From: Plasmopara viticola | Lineage: Eukaryota > Oomycota > Peronosporomycetes > Peronosporales > Peronosporaceae | DNA length: 64,000 bases | Assembly (NCBI GenBank): GCA_001695595.3 | Contig: MBPM02000014.1 | Coordinates: 620,001 to 684,000 of the forward strand | Reading direction: 5' to 3' | Part shown: positions 1 to 10,266 of the stretch, one piece after another | Layout of the letters: the number at the start of each line of letters is the position of its first letter | How positions within the stretch are numbered: position 1 is the first letter of the stretch | The notes under the pieces: generated by a model | Databases searched by the model: none | The model's input: only the letters and a program-made list of their open reading frames with translations | Told to the model about the DNA's origin: nothing | Program-made: the position numbers and the translations under genes

Positions 1-268
1 CTTTTCGAACCAAAGCTTTCCCTGCTGTGTTATTTGTCTCTTTGATCGGTTCATGACCAGATGTTGCCTCCTCAAGAACCTTCTCGGGTTCGTACTGGGG
101 ATCTTGGAGCCGGAGCAGTTTCAGGAGCTCCTCCTTGCGCTTTAAAAGCTCTTCACGCTTGTCAACCCAAAGCTGTCGCTCTTTTAATACTTCACGGAGG
201 CGACTCGCTGCCTTGTGATAACAATCAGGGTCCATAGATTCGTCAGCAGCCGATGGCGCCACTGCCAT
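1..268 (-). CDS. Partial gene, unknown coiled-coil protein (5' end only)
   Basis: The first ~89 codons of a minus-strand gene that runs off the window start. The ATG is the complement of 266-268 and the frame is open to base 1. The N-terminus (MAVAPSAADESMDPDCYHKA) leads into a strongly charged, probably helical or coiled-coil segment (residues ~20-50) rich in Arg, Glu, Lys and Leu, then a polar tail. I do not recognise the family and no catalytic motif is visible in this fragment. It is divergent from the SMI1/KNR4 gene, with 197 bp between the two start codons, so they may share a promoter. A splice site near the window edge cannot be ruled out. Confidence 0.6.
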   Translation of the reverse strand, partial: MAVAPSAADESMDPDCYHKAASRLREVLKERQLWVDKREELLKRKEELLKLLRLQDPQYEPEKVLEEATSGHEPIKETNNTAGKALVRK

Positions 269-465
269 GTCCTGTACTCTCATTTGCACGAGCTGGTCAA
301 CTGATGTGGCGCACATTTTAATCCAATTAGCAATTGCAACTTTTCGTGTCATAGATCGCAAATACGAAAAGATCATGTCGGGCGTACAGGTTGTGGCGGA
401 CGGCAATCCACGCAAGGGCACGATGGACGTCGATGAGAGGAACCAGTGCATTCATGGTAGCTTAA
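269..465. promoter_or_regulatory. Short divergent intergenic region (putative bidirectional promoter)
   Basis: 197 bp separate two divergent start codons. No motif was recognised with confidence; the promoter role is inferred only from the arrangement. Confidence 0.3.
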
Positions 466-1246
466 ATGCTGTTTCTTGAAACGATAATTTGGTGGCTTAA
501 TGTTGGGGAGTGGTGGACAGACATTGTGAGCTGGTTTCAGCGCAAAGCGTGTCTTGAGGCAGCCGCTGAGACGAATTCCGGTGGCACTATTCTATGCGAC
601 GACACAATGTATTGATCAATTCTGACTGGCTTAATTTTGACGACCAAATTTTTTTATGAGTAGATATTGAGGCGCTAGAGAAAATGCTCGAAATGGAGAT
701 TCCAGAGGTTTGGCGTCTTCATAGGACATGCTGATCAACGAAAGTTTCATTAATTTCGGCGTGTTTTAGGAGCTGCGCAGTCTTCTGATGGTACAGAGTG
801 GTGGTATTTGGTTTGACGATTACAAGGTAGAGCGTCAAATTTTGCTGCTGATTCAATTGGTTTGTGCTGATGCTTCATTGTTGTATATAGTCGCTGTCCG
901 CTGATGTGAGGCCTCAAAAACTGATTGCAATACCGTGTTTGATACATTGTCTTGCTCTTCGGCAACTTATCACTTTTAGGATATTGTAAACAAGGCTGAG
1001 GCGCTAGCGTCTGTAAGGGGTTGGAGCTCTGCATTGGTTCCGTTTGCGGCAAACGTTGACGGTGCGGTTCTTGTTACGGATACTGGATCGAGAAACGCAG
1101 TGTTTGAGTTTAATGAAGATGGAAAGAGCGAACAAAGCCTTGCAGGTACACTTCTGGAATACCTTGAAAAGTACCGAAATCGGCTTTTGTCCGGCAAATT
1201 CGACTTTGTCGACGACGTTGGGCTAGTTGAACGCTCACGAAAGTAG
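466..1246 (+). CDS. SMI1/KNR4 (SUKH) family protein
   Basis: Five exons by my reading: 466-580, 664-707, 770-826, 891-905 and 980-1246, with GT-AG introns of 62-83 nt, giving 165 aa in one frame. The N-terminus is Trp-rich (WWLNVGEWW). It is followed by the SUKH core: an acidic helix IEALEKMLEMEIPEEL, then MVQSGGIWFDDYKSLSADDI, a WSSALVPFAANVDG strand region with VLVTDTGS, and the closing helix SLAGTLLEYLEKYRNRLLSGKF. This order matches the SMI1/KNR4 fold, which in yeast links cell-wall integrity signalling to glucan synthesis. A cell-wall role here is inference. Exon 4 is only 15 nt, supported by donor GTGAGG and by restoring the usual family sequence. The family call is firmer than the exact exon edges. 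Confidence 0.8.
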
Positions 1247-1736
1247 CAAACAGATGGTCGTTGCAACAGGATGTATTGCTACGTCAATTGTTTCAACCTG
1301 AACTCTTCAAATGACTTGAAATCGATAGAAGTCTCAAATTGTGCAATCCACACCTGCAAAATTGTCCGTCCGAGCTCGCGTCTTTTTTCTACCAATCCCT
1401 TTCCTATTTTGTAGTAATGTTAACGTTTAGCTGGACATCTTGATCGATTTATTACCTTTTGATTGATGTGTCTGCTCTTGGTGTCGCCGAAAATAGCTGT
1501 CATACGTATAGTGAGAGTCAAAGCCAATTTGTATTACAAGCTGGAATGTTGCATATTTCCGACCTAATATTTAAAAGCTAATTTTCCAATCAGAAGCCTG
1601 AAAAGCCAACTCATACTTGGAGGCTGCGTATCTAATCCTTATATAAAGGTAAGAAGGCGTCGAAGCGGCACACATGGTTATACAATTCGAAAGCTATTAA
1701 GGTTGATTGATATTTGATCTATCGTTTTGCTAACTT
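1247..1736. other. Intergenic, nothing recognised
   Basis: A 490-bp AT-rich spacer between two tandem plus-strand genes. It presumably holds the 3' UTR of the SUKH gene and the promoter of the TMEM138 gene. No repeat or conserved frame seen. Confidence 0.6.
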
Positions 1737-2434
1737 ATGAACGGTGGAAACGACATGCCGCCATTCTTTGACGTGTACGCAGCGATCGCTGCGTGTTTGT
1801 ACCTCGTGGACGTTGGATTTAACTCTTCCCTAGAGTATGGAGACTTGCCAGGTCAATATGCATCTGACAAAACTTGCGACTCGATTGTCACGTTGTGAGT
1901 GTGGGACAGCTTTAAAACATGTGTAGATTTCGCTCTTTACGTTCAAGGGTGACATGGCTCAGTGTGCAGGTTCTGCTGCAGATCACAGCTCTTATTAACC
2001 TGTTTGTACTGCTAGGAGGCACTTTTTTGTTTCGCAGTGGCCTCTTTGGCATGCTGTACTCCCACTTCCACTATGTGCTCCTAGTGCATATGTTGTATAT
2101 CTGTCTGACCATCCTTTTGGCCGTTTATCGAATGGTTGGTCATTTGCTTTGCAGCTTCTGAGCAAGTTTTCGGCATCTTATCCAATGAATTACATTTGTG
2201 TAGGACTTGCTTTCGTCAGGAAGCGATTACATAACAATTTGGGACGTTGATGGCTATGCGCTACTCTCTGGAGTTCACAAGATCGGTAGGTTGCTTTTAA
2301 ACAATGCACAGTCTCATCACTAACTATCCGTGTCGATTACAGGAGCCTTAGGCTATTATGCCTGCACCATCTTCGCCATCGAGCAGCTCCGAAATCGCAA
2401 GTATTACAGTCACGAATACTGGGTGCGAAAATAA
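1737..2434 (+). CDS. TMEM138: TMEM138-family ciliary transmembrane protein
   Basis: Four exons (1737-1894, 1948-2134, 2204-2285, 2343-2434) encode 172 aa, close to the ~162 aa of animal TMEM138. Transmembrane segments are visible in AAIAACLYLVDVGF, in VQVLLQITALINLFVLLGGT and in HYVLLVHMLYICLTILLAVY, with a shorter one near GALGYYACTIFAI. Family hallmarks are the TFLFRSGLFGMLYSHF loop between helices 2 and 3, and the C-terminal pattern W-D-V-D-G..H-K-I-G..Y-Y..Y-Y-S-H-E-Y-W. TMEM138 is a tetraspan protein of the ciliary/basal-body region; here it would serve zoospore flagella. A nearer acceptor at 1926 would make a 32-nt intron and insert seven residues, so I prefer 1947. Intron 2 uses a GTTGGT donor. 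Confidence 0.8.
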
Positions 2435-3689
2435 ATGAAGACGCGCTCGGTGATAACTATTGCCATGACTACAATCTGGTGGTCCAATCATCTTTTGCCA
2501 CTACGTCAAGTACACTACGCTTAGATTAAATATTTGGCTTGATCACCGACTCATCCTCGCGCGTAGCATGTTTATATTACGAAAAATTGTTAATTTGTGC
2601 CGAGCGCAACTCCCGTGTCGCTGAAGTCCTATCATCGGGTCGCATCTGGTCTTGCCAAGTATTAACACGGATCATTGGCTATATTGTAAACATCACACTG
2701 AGCTTTAAAAAACCTGCAATGTTGTTTCAGGCAAAACGAGGAATGTCCGGAACCGCGTGCATCTGCACACCAACGCAGTAACAGCTGCCGAGAATTATAA
2801 ATCTGGCTGCCGCAACCAAGTTCTTAATTGCCGTTTTTACTAAATGTACACCTTCTCCATCAACTTCCCTCACCAGAGATGTAATTCCAGGCGTCCGTGG
2901 TAGCCATTTTTGTATCAAAAGTTAATATTGTATCCATTCTCTGAAAGGACGATAGTCTGAGGTACCTCAGCAAATGACCTCGCAAGGCGAGATGTAGGGG
3001 GACTTTAAAGCGTGGTTATAGTTGAGCGATGGCAAATGACAGACACGGTACATGCACGCCTTGCGCTCAACCTTTTTAGTCTCGTCACCACTTATAGCCA
3101 GATGATACTCTCATTGGCTAGGTCAAGACGTTCACGGCTAAGACAGTGGGCCCCATAAATGCCTCCAAGCTGCGTATGGTGTATATTGAAATGCTTTTTC
3201 TCTTACGTTAAGCACCTCGGGAATGCTCAAGCTCTACGAAAATGTTATGACCTCAGCCAATCGCAGCTTGCCTATAAATTGTTGCCATTGCAGGACAATG
3301 CCCGCTCGTCGCGGGTCTGATTCTCGTAAACACCACGAGAAGTCTCCTTTTTAAAGCCGGGTTGCAGTCGAAAGTGAGGAGATGACCATTTCAGGCACAC
3401 GAGCGAGCCGTTCATGTCGTTCCTTGGAGTTACACACGCAATTATATTGGCCAAAACACTTCCACTAATGCCCTTGTGTCGAAGTTTCCGTTTCACGAGA
3501 TTCACTCGCGCCTGTCTCTAGTGCGGACCTATTTTAGGACCGGGTTCCGCGGTTTTTTCGGTCAGTGGCCACGCATTGGGTACCCGCGTGGTTATGTATC
3601 CTAGAGTAGCGGAAAAGTCCCATAAAATGACAAATAAATACGAAATTTAGAGCTCATTTCAGCATCAGCGAGCCGATATACTCAGTCTT

Positions 3690-3843
3690 AATAGTCAGTA
3701 TTTTTTGTATTGTATTACGTTATCGCGTTGCCAAGTTATGCACGTGCTAGGCTCTATGGCTAGTCCACGGCATAGAGTGGTGTCCGCATACGTCGGGTCT
3801 CGTTCGGCGGGCAGTGCAGCCAGCACCGAGGCCAATAGTCAGT
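3690..3843 (-). mobile_element. 5'-truncated retroposed repeat, with target-site duplications
   Basis: Bases 3700-3833 are the reverse complement of the 3' part of the repeats at 46523-46853 and 59248-59568; the match covers the run from the CCTCGGTGCTGG motif to the CGTAATACAATAC tail. The insert is bounded by a perfect 10-bp direct duplication, AATAGTCAGT, at 3690-3699 and 3834-3843. A variable short-repeat tail, 5' truncation and target duplication are what target-primed reverse transcription leaves. It is therefore a SINE or a LINE 3' end rather than a solo LTR. It carries no coding capacity. Confidence 0.8.
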
Positions 3844-4310
3844 GACAACTCATTTTTCTACTTTGATGCCTACTCAAGTCGTAATTGAAACCAATTTGCG
3901 GGCCGGCATGGTGCCTACTACTTCTATAGATGATTGCTTTCTCACTTTGGTGATCTATCTCGAGCTGCCTTAATGCGGACCATACGATCGAACCAGGTAG
4001 GTTACAAACTAGACGGGGCAGATCATCCAACATTTCCTCGACGTCCGTTCGATCACCACTGCCGCCCTATGCTTGGGCAAGATCCTAAACAAGCAGACAG
4101 AGACATTATTGAGGGGGAGGAGATGAGCCAGAGGAAATTTCAAAAAGTGATAGACTTTATATCATGCCGTTTCATTAAGTCGAGCTTTTGAAAGTAATGC
4201 TGGCCTCCTGTTGAGAAAAGTCTTAGAAGACTACAACTTTGACTTGAAGGACGTCAGTGATATCCTAAGCATAATGATGTTCGTGTTGAAAATATAGAGA
4301 AAGGAACCGT

Positions 4311-4476
4311 TAAACTGCCGGTACCCTTTTGGTAAACTGCCGGTCCCCTCGATTTCAACCAATAAGATTAATTAAATCCACTAATGGGAGCACTTTATCT
4401 CTGTTAATGAACACAGTGTTTTTTCAACCAATTAAAAGAGAAAGCAATACCCATCCGGTACCCCTTTTTGTCAACT
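4311..4476. repeat. Short direct repeats around a CCGGTACCC motif
   Basis: TAAACTGCCGGT occurs at 4311 and again at 4333. CCGGTACCC followed by a T-rich run and an AACT ending recurs at 4318 and 4455, and TTCAACCAAT also appears twice in between. These look like the eroded end of a transposon or a diverged tandem repeat. The family is unknown. Confidence 0.5.
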
Positions 4477-7400
4477 AAGACACCACCACAAATTATTTCG
4501 AGACATGTGGGGAAAATACTCAAAAACTTTTTCTTCGAGATCGTAGAGATCACTGTCCTTGAATATATCTGATTCGGCAAATTATATCTAGCATGGCAAG
4601 GAGCGTGTTAAGGTCTGCTTTAACTAAGCAAGGAAGTTCAAAGATGAACATGGAAGAGAAAATCTGAACCTCGTCATTTAATAGAATAGAGTATTGTTGA
4701 ATACTCAAAATCTACTGAGTGAAAAGTAATTGTGATTTTTTGAAAAATTAAAACACCGTTTCATACGTTAACGAGGCTGGAATGGTTTGGGTGAACTAAC
4801 ACCGTCAACTTCTCTAAGGTAATTGCGATGAACCTAAACTTTTATGCGAGACGTCCTAAGGTTTATTTCGACCCTCAAAGCTTCAACTCTCGCATTAGTC
4901 CTAACGTACCACCAGCACCGTCTTGATTAATTATTGTTGGGCTCGGTTACAAGGATATTTCTGTGGCAACTTTACTGAAGCTCATCCTATTAAATAAGTT
5001 GGATATATAACACATTATCAATGGGGATTTCAGACCCTAACTTTGTGATGCTACGAGATTCTAACAGAAAAGGTGGTCATATATCGGCTAACAGTGCCCA
5101 TATGCCCATAGCTACCGTTTTGTTGGTTATAAGACTTAAGAGTCAAAGACTAACAAGGCTGCGAAATTCAAATCGGCCAGCCAGATCTGGAGCTGATTAC
5201 ATAAGGAAGCGACTTCCAAAGCAGCACAAATAGTTTGCGTGTCGATGCGCAGCGGTTTATTTAAAAGTATGAATTCCATGAGTACATAGCAGAAGAAGTC
5301 TTCTTTCAACCTTAAGTGTCCGAGGCCAATCCGTACTAGTCGTGGTCTGACCATTTAAGTCTACCCGAGTACAACCTTGAGCGCAAAATTTTTGTCATCA
5401 ATAAACTACGGTGGGTTCTAAGAAATAGACTTAAGACTGAGGAGGAAGTGCCGACACCAGCGATTATTGAGCATTAAGGTCAGCGACACTTCACCTGTGG
5501 GCTGTAGAGCAGTAAAGAAATTATGAGTCGCAAAAGATTGTTGAGAATTGGTGCGGCTACTTTGTCGATGCCGAGCCCTGTATAGCGGCGTGAAAGCTGC
5601 TAGACCGTCGCCGGTTTGCTCAAAGACCTTTGCGACGTAAGACTAGTAGCAAAAAAGAGCCGATGGTATCTAGACGGTCGGTTAGTTTATGCTGACAGGC
5701 AAAAAGACGAAGCAGACCCTGGACCCATAGTCTTTGCTATTATGCATAAGCTTTACAGGTGGTGCCATTCTATCCTGATTTGTTCTTATTGAACGTTCGG
5801 ACGATTTCTTCGTGTTTGAAGGCAAAAATTTTGCAATTTGATCTTCTTCTGAGATATTATCACCTGCAATTCCCAACGAGTGTCAAACAGTACTAGTTAA
5901 CGTTTAAAAACATTCAACTGAGCATTATTCAATTTAATGACCGTATTATGTGCATCAATCAGCGTTAAGTCATGATCTGATACAGACAAATTCTATGAGC
6001 ATGTCCCAGGCTTAATACCACACTGCATACCAGCGTTTGTTTGCTATGATGTCAGATTATCTTGCTTGCAGAGCACGCACACGCTACGCGCGTCGGTCAT
6101 CTTTAGCTCAAATTTTGTAGTCTTCATATGTTATGGTCGACAACGACCTTCTAACCTCAGCACCAGCTAGTAAAACTGGTTGGTAACACCCTCGACGAGG
6201 TCAAATTCATGCTCATGAGCCTGTGGGTTGTACTTCCAAACTTAGTTATCCAAAAGGGATCCTTGGAAGTACTCTAGATACGTCACATTCTAATGAGACT
6301 TAGTGTCACAAGCCCATGCATCGCACACCGCGTGCGCGCAAGCAGTCAGTGACACCACCGTACATACACTCCACGCATCCGTGCTCAATTCCCGATCGAA
6401 CGCTTGTGTCGGATGAGGCATTGCTCACAATCAATGACCTTAGAACGACGAATGATTTCATGAAACTTCATCTTCATACGACGCACTACGTGCTCTATGC
6501 TTTGATGTCGCTTGCGACCAGTGTCAAGTGAACGCAATTCAAAAGATGGCGAGCCGTAGCGCTGCCAAGCTCATTCAAAGGTAGATAATCTGCATTTGAC
6601 AATCTACAAATTGTTGAATCCCAATTCTGCTGTGTTGCTCTTATTCTTTCGATTGACACATTTCTTTTTACTATCTTGGCTTCAAGCCAAATTTTGCCTA
6701 CATGTCATACGACACTTCACTTTTAGGCAAAAGCCTTCGACTTGCTCACGTGGCTAATATCAGCGAGCTGTTTAGCCATGCCTATCCCATCCAGACAAGA
6801 GTCGTACTGCGGTAAAGCTAGCGGAACGCGAGAGTTAGCTTAGAGCGGCTTGTAGCCTGATGGAATGATATCACTGCTTAACACAAGCTTATTAAGCACC
6901 TTAGCCAGCACCTTAGCGTCCACATACACACAGCGCGATATGTCCTCGAGGTGTGATTTACTCTGAACCGGGGTCGACATTGCTTACAGAAAGGTCTTTC
7001 TATCTAGAATCGTCTAAAAATGTATATCGCTATTTGTGAGTTCGCTTTAATCTTAATACAAAGCTCATGTATACCTCTAATATTTTTCTGTTAGGTATAT
7101 AAAACTTAGCACTGCCCTTGTATTTAATTTAAAACATCAATTTCACGTTAGCTGTTTGGAATGGTAACATAATTAGCCAGTGTGTTCGTGTGACCTTCAC
7201 CAATTATTCTTTGGACTCCTTCAAGTCAGAGTATTCTTTTATCGTCTATATATACCACTTCATCGAATACAATAACATTCATCGTATATTTTTGCGCTTG
7301 GTGCGTCTTTAGCTGTCCTAATCTCAGAAGTTGCTTCGAGCTTTAAAGCTAATCCTGATTGCTGTAATGGGTTCTAAGATGCATCACAAGTCCTAGCAAA

Positions 7401-9511
7401 GATGTTTAATGAACAGAAATATATGTGCTAAGTTTGACTTGGAGGCCAGATCTTAAAAGGGAGGGGTGATACGATGATATGCGAACCCAGAGCGCGTTAT
7501 AAGTATTATTTGTGTGACGCATATTTAAACATTCACAAAGCGGTAGTACTAAGTACTAAATTGCTATTCAAAGCGCAGTACTTAAGCACATGGCTATTTG
7601 CTCAATGCATAATACTAGTGGATGCATATGCTAGGTATTGATTGTAAGATATGTACCTCACAAGCCGTCTGATTGATTAGCCTAAATAAATTTCAGCTAA
7701 CATTATCGTGTGTAAAAAAAATACTGGGTATTGATTCAAAACTAAAATCAATGATAGCGATTTGCAACTCGTATACGTTCAATCGAAGAGCAAAGATTAG
7801 AGACCCGAACACAGATACGCATCCCGAAGAACCCACAACTTGTGTGTGAAATTGAGTACGCTACAGAAGCGCAGCTATTTCATACGTAAAATTTATTAAC
7901 AGAAGCGCGTTAATCTGACCAATCTGCGGTGAGTCTTCCGGAGCTTTTTGTGTACGAGATGCGTCAATTTTTTGGCTCACACAAACCATTCTCTTTCTTC
8001 CAGCCAGCTGGATTGCCCATTCGTGATTGTTTATTCCGTTTAATGGGTCTACGAATTTAATTTTGGTAGAAGCTTACTGGTTGACAGTCTTCAAAACTCC
8101 TTCAAACTTTCAACCTGAAGGACGCGGGAGAGTTCACCCATAAAACGAGATGCTGCAATCGGAATGAGACAGAATCTTGTTGTATATTGGAAGTCTGCTT
8201 GCCACTCTAGCCCACAACCTTTTCTTGCGATTAAGATCAGGTTCGAATAAGGTGGGGCGCATGCGTTTCGTAGTCGATACGGTCCGTGGTAATTGCGATC
8301 AGGATGTTCTCCTCTCTGTTCTTTTCCTATTTTCCACGGCAAAAAATCATCCAAGATCTGATCAAGTGGTGAGTCATATATGACTTATGGGTGCCTTGAC
8401 GATTGCTGATGCTTGCGCATGGCATTGTTTTTAACGACGTAAGGTCAATCTACCAGTGATTCTTGTACGCCTTGTCATTATGTCGATGAAATAGATTGAT
8501 TAGGTTAAGAAGATGAGATTAGAAGTGACAAATAAGACGAGAGAGCGGTATAGCCGGTCACGTTGCTTGGTGCAATAACCTTTTCTCTAGGACATATCCT
8601 ATTATATCGCCAATCAGCATCTCAGTTCGTTTTTAAACGCATCATAAATTTGCCGGAAAAATGATTTCCAGCGATTATAATTATATAACAATTTTTGTCA
8701 ACGAGAAAATGTCATCCCCCATCTAAACCAACCCGATTTCTCCATTGACTTGATACACGGCGTGTTAAGGGTGTTCGACACATGCTAAGTGAAGTCTTTT
8801 TTATCACCTTCTTCATTTACAGGCGTAAAGGCGATATAATTTTGTCAGTTTCCGCCAGCTTGAGCCCAGACACATGTACGATCGAAAAAAGCCGATAAAA
8901 TCTCTAGTCGGACCGCAGAATTATCCATCATTCATTTCGCTCGAGAATATGTATTGCAAACATATGCCAGCTTTTGCGTGTAGCCCTCCATTACGCAATC
9001 TAAGTTTAGCTAGACTTGATGCCCCCCTCGATGCTGTCAAGCTCTTGATATTCAATATGTTGATCCACTTCGAATTGGTTCTTGTTTAAATGTCTGTATT
9101 CTTTATCAAACATAGCTCCTACCTTAATTACAAAGGTGATTGGATGTGGTAGTGCCATCAGCAGATTGTAGTCTTGCCACCTTGTACTACCGAAAAAAAT
9201 ATCGTTTCTAGACTAAATACTATTGTTCCTCATTTAGGTATGCTAATGTGCACTATTGAGAGCGATCTTCAAGGGTTCCGCATATTCATATTTTCTCGCT
9301 TGATGGCAATTGTAGCGTAAATTATAAGTGCTCAGATCAAAATTTGCACCAGTTGTTCGGCCGTTCCATTGCCTTAAGGCTGGTAAGCTATTGTAGCTCA
9401 TTGTCTCTGCCCGCATTGTATGGGAGGGAGGTTTTAAATCTACTATATTTGGTCATATAGATTAATCTGCATAAGAATTATCTCTATTTTTATAATTCAA
9501 ATTACTGCGGA

Positions 9512-9593
9512 GCCGTTTTTGTGATTGGCTAATTAGATAAACTACTGATTAGCTAAAGCTCGGGCTTGCTATTGAAATGTTCGTGACGCCACT
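9512..9593 (+). repeat. Left terminal inverted repeat
   Basis: Pairs with 10188-10266 over most of its length, with scattered mismatches. It contains an internal near-repeat of TGATTGGCTA / TGATTAGCTA. Confidence 0.8.
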
Positions 9594-9739
9594 TTCCTCT
9601 TAACCTCTTTTTGCTGTTTACTTCACCATCCACAGAACGCTACATTCCTCACAATCACGTTCACATTCAGTGTCACATTCACACTCACATTCTCTCATAC
9701 AGTTGCCTCTCCTACAATCACTCTTTAGCTTTTAAGACC

Positions 9740-10019
9740 ATGAAGATGCTACCATCTTTAACCAAAGTGACGTATGCAACGATTGAACAGGCCAAAGCCA
9801 CGTTTCAATTGCAAGCACGGGCTTCTGGATATAAAATTGTCGTTGAGAGAACTAAGAAAGATAAAGCTGGAGCAGTCACGACATTTCGTCTGCAGTGATA
9901 GGTCTGGCGTATGGGTGCCAAAGCAGACTAATTCGACCAATTTAGCAACGCGTCGTACTTCCAGCAGCAAGACGAATTGTCCACTTTCGGCTGTTCTGCG
10001 GAGAGTGCAGACAGACTAA
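9740..10019 (+). pseudogene. FAR1/MULE-type DNA-binding domain, frameshifted
   Basis: From the ATG at 9740 the frame reads LTKVTYATIEQAKATFQLQA, then RASGYKIVVERTKKDK, a classic FAR1/Mutator N-terminal pattern (helix with Ala-Lys, then Gly-Tyr-strand-Arg-strand). It stops at 9898. The neighbouring frame continues without a gap as CDRSGVWVPKQTN, then RRTSSSKTNCPLSAVLRR, ending at 10019; this is the Cys-Asp-Arg-x-Gly and Ser-x-Lys-x-x-Cys-Pro half of the same zinc-binding domain. A single-base indel near 9893 explains the break. The fragment lies between the two inverted repeats, so it is element cargo. Whether the truncated first half is expressed is unknown. Confidence 0.75.
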
Positions 10020-10187
10020 GCTTACCGCATTGATAGTTAGTAACGATTATTACTCTTACCGTGATTCAGTTTTTTGTCAGCACTAGGCCTTACACTTTCC
10101 CCTCGCGCAACTCTATAACCTTAACATAAATGTGAACGTTTGAGCAGTTCTTAAGAGTTAACAATGTTCTGAAGCGCGCAGTATAGT

Positions 10188-10266
10188 AGTGGCGTGAACA
10201 TTTGAACACCAAGCCCGAGTTTTAGCCAATCAGTAGTTTATTTAATAAGCCAATCACAAAAATGGC
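10188..10266 (-). repeat. Right terminal inverted repeat
   Basis: Reverse complement of 9512-9593 with scattered mismatches; it ends at the GGC following CACAAAAAT. Confidence 0.8.

Larger units (their letters stand above)
2435..9511. other. Gene-poor AT-rich desert
   Basis: About 7 kb with only short open frames that show no family motifs, signal peptides or splice-connected coding. Two items stand out and are listed separately: a truncated retroposed repeat at 3700-3833 and short direct repeats at 4311-4476. A weak coding-like stretch near 5400-5890 could be an old transposon fragment, but I could not classify it. Confidence 0.6.
9512..10266 (+). mobile_element. Small TIR DNA transposon, Mutator-like, internally reduced
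   Basis: Two ~80-bp terminal inverted repeats (9512-9593 and 10188-10266) enclose ~590 bp. Shared outer sequence includes TTTTTGTGATTGGCT, AAACTACTGATT, CTCGGGCTTG and AAATGTTC. Long inverted repeats, plus an internal FAR1/Mutator-type DNA-binding domain, suggest a MULE. No DDE catalytic domain fits in this space, so the element must be non-autonomous. I could not find a clear 8-11 bp target duplication outside the repeats, so the exact ends are uncertain by a few bases. Confidence 0.75.

Noticed and set aside
1895..1926. 32-nt intron in TMEM138
   Set aside because: Shorter than other introns here and leaves a seven-residue insertion relative to the family; the acceptor at 1946-1947 restores the alignment.
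5400..5890. Coding-like stretch in the first desert
   Set aside because: Suggestive peptide fragments in several frames, but no family could be named and stops are frequent; not listed as a feature.
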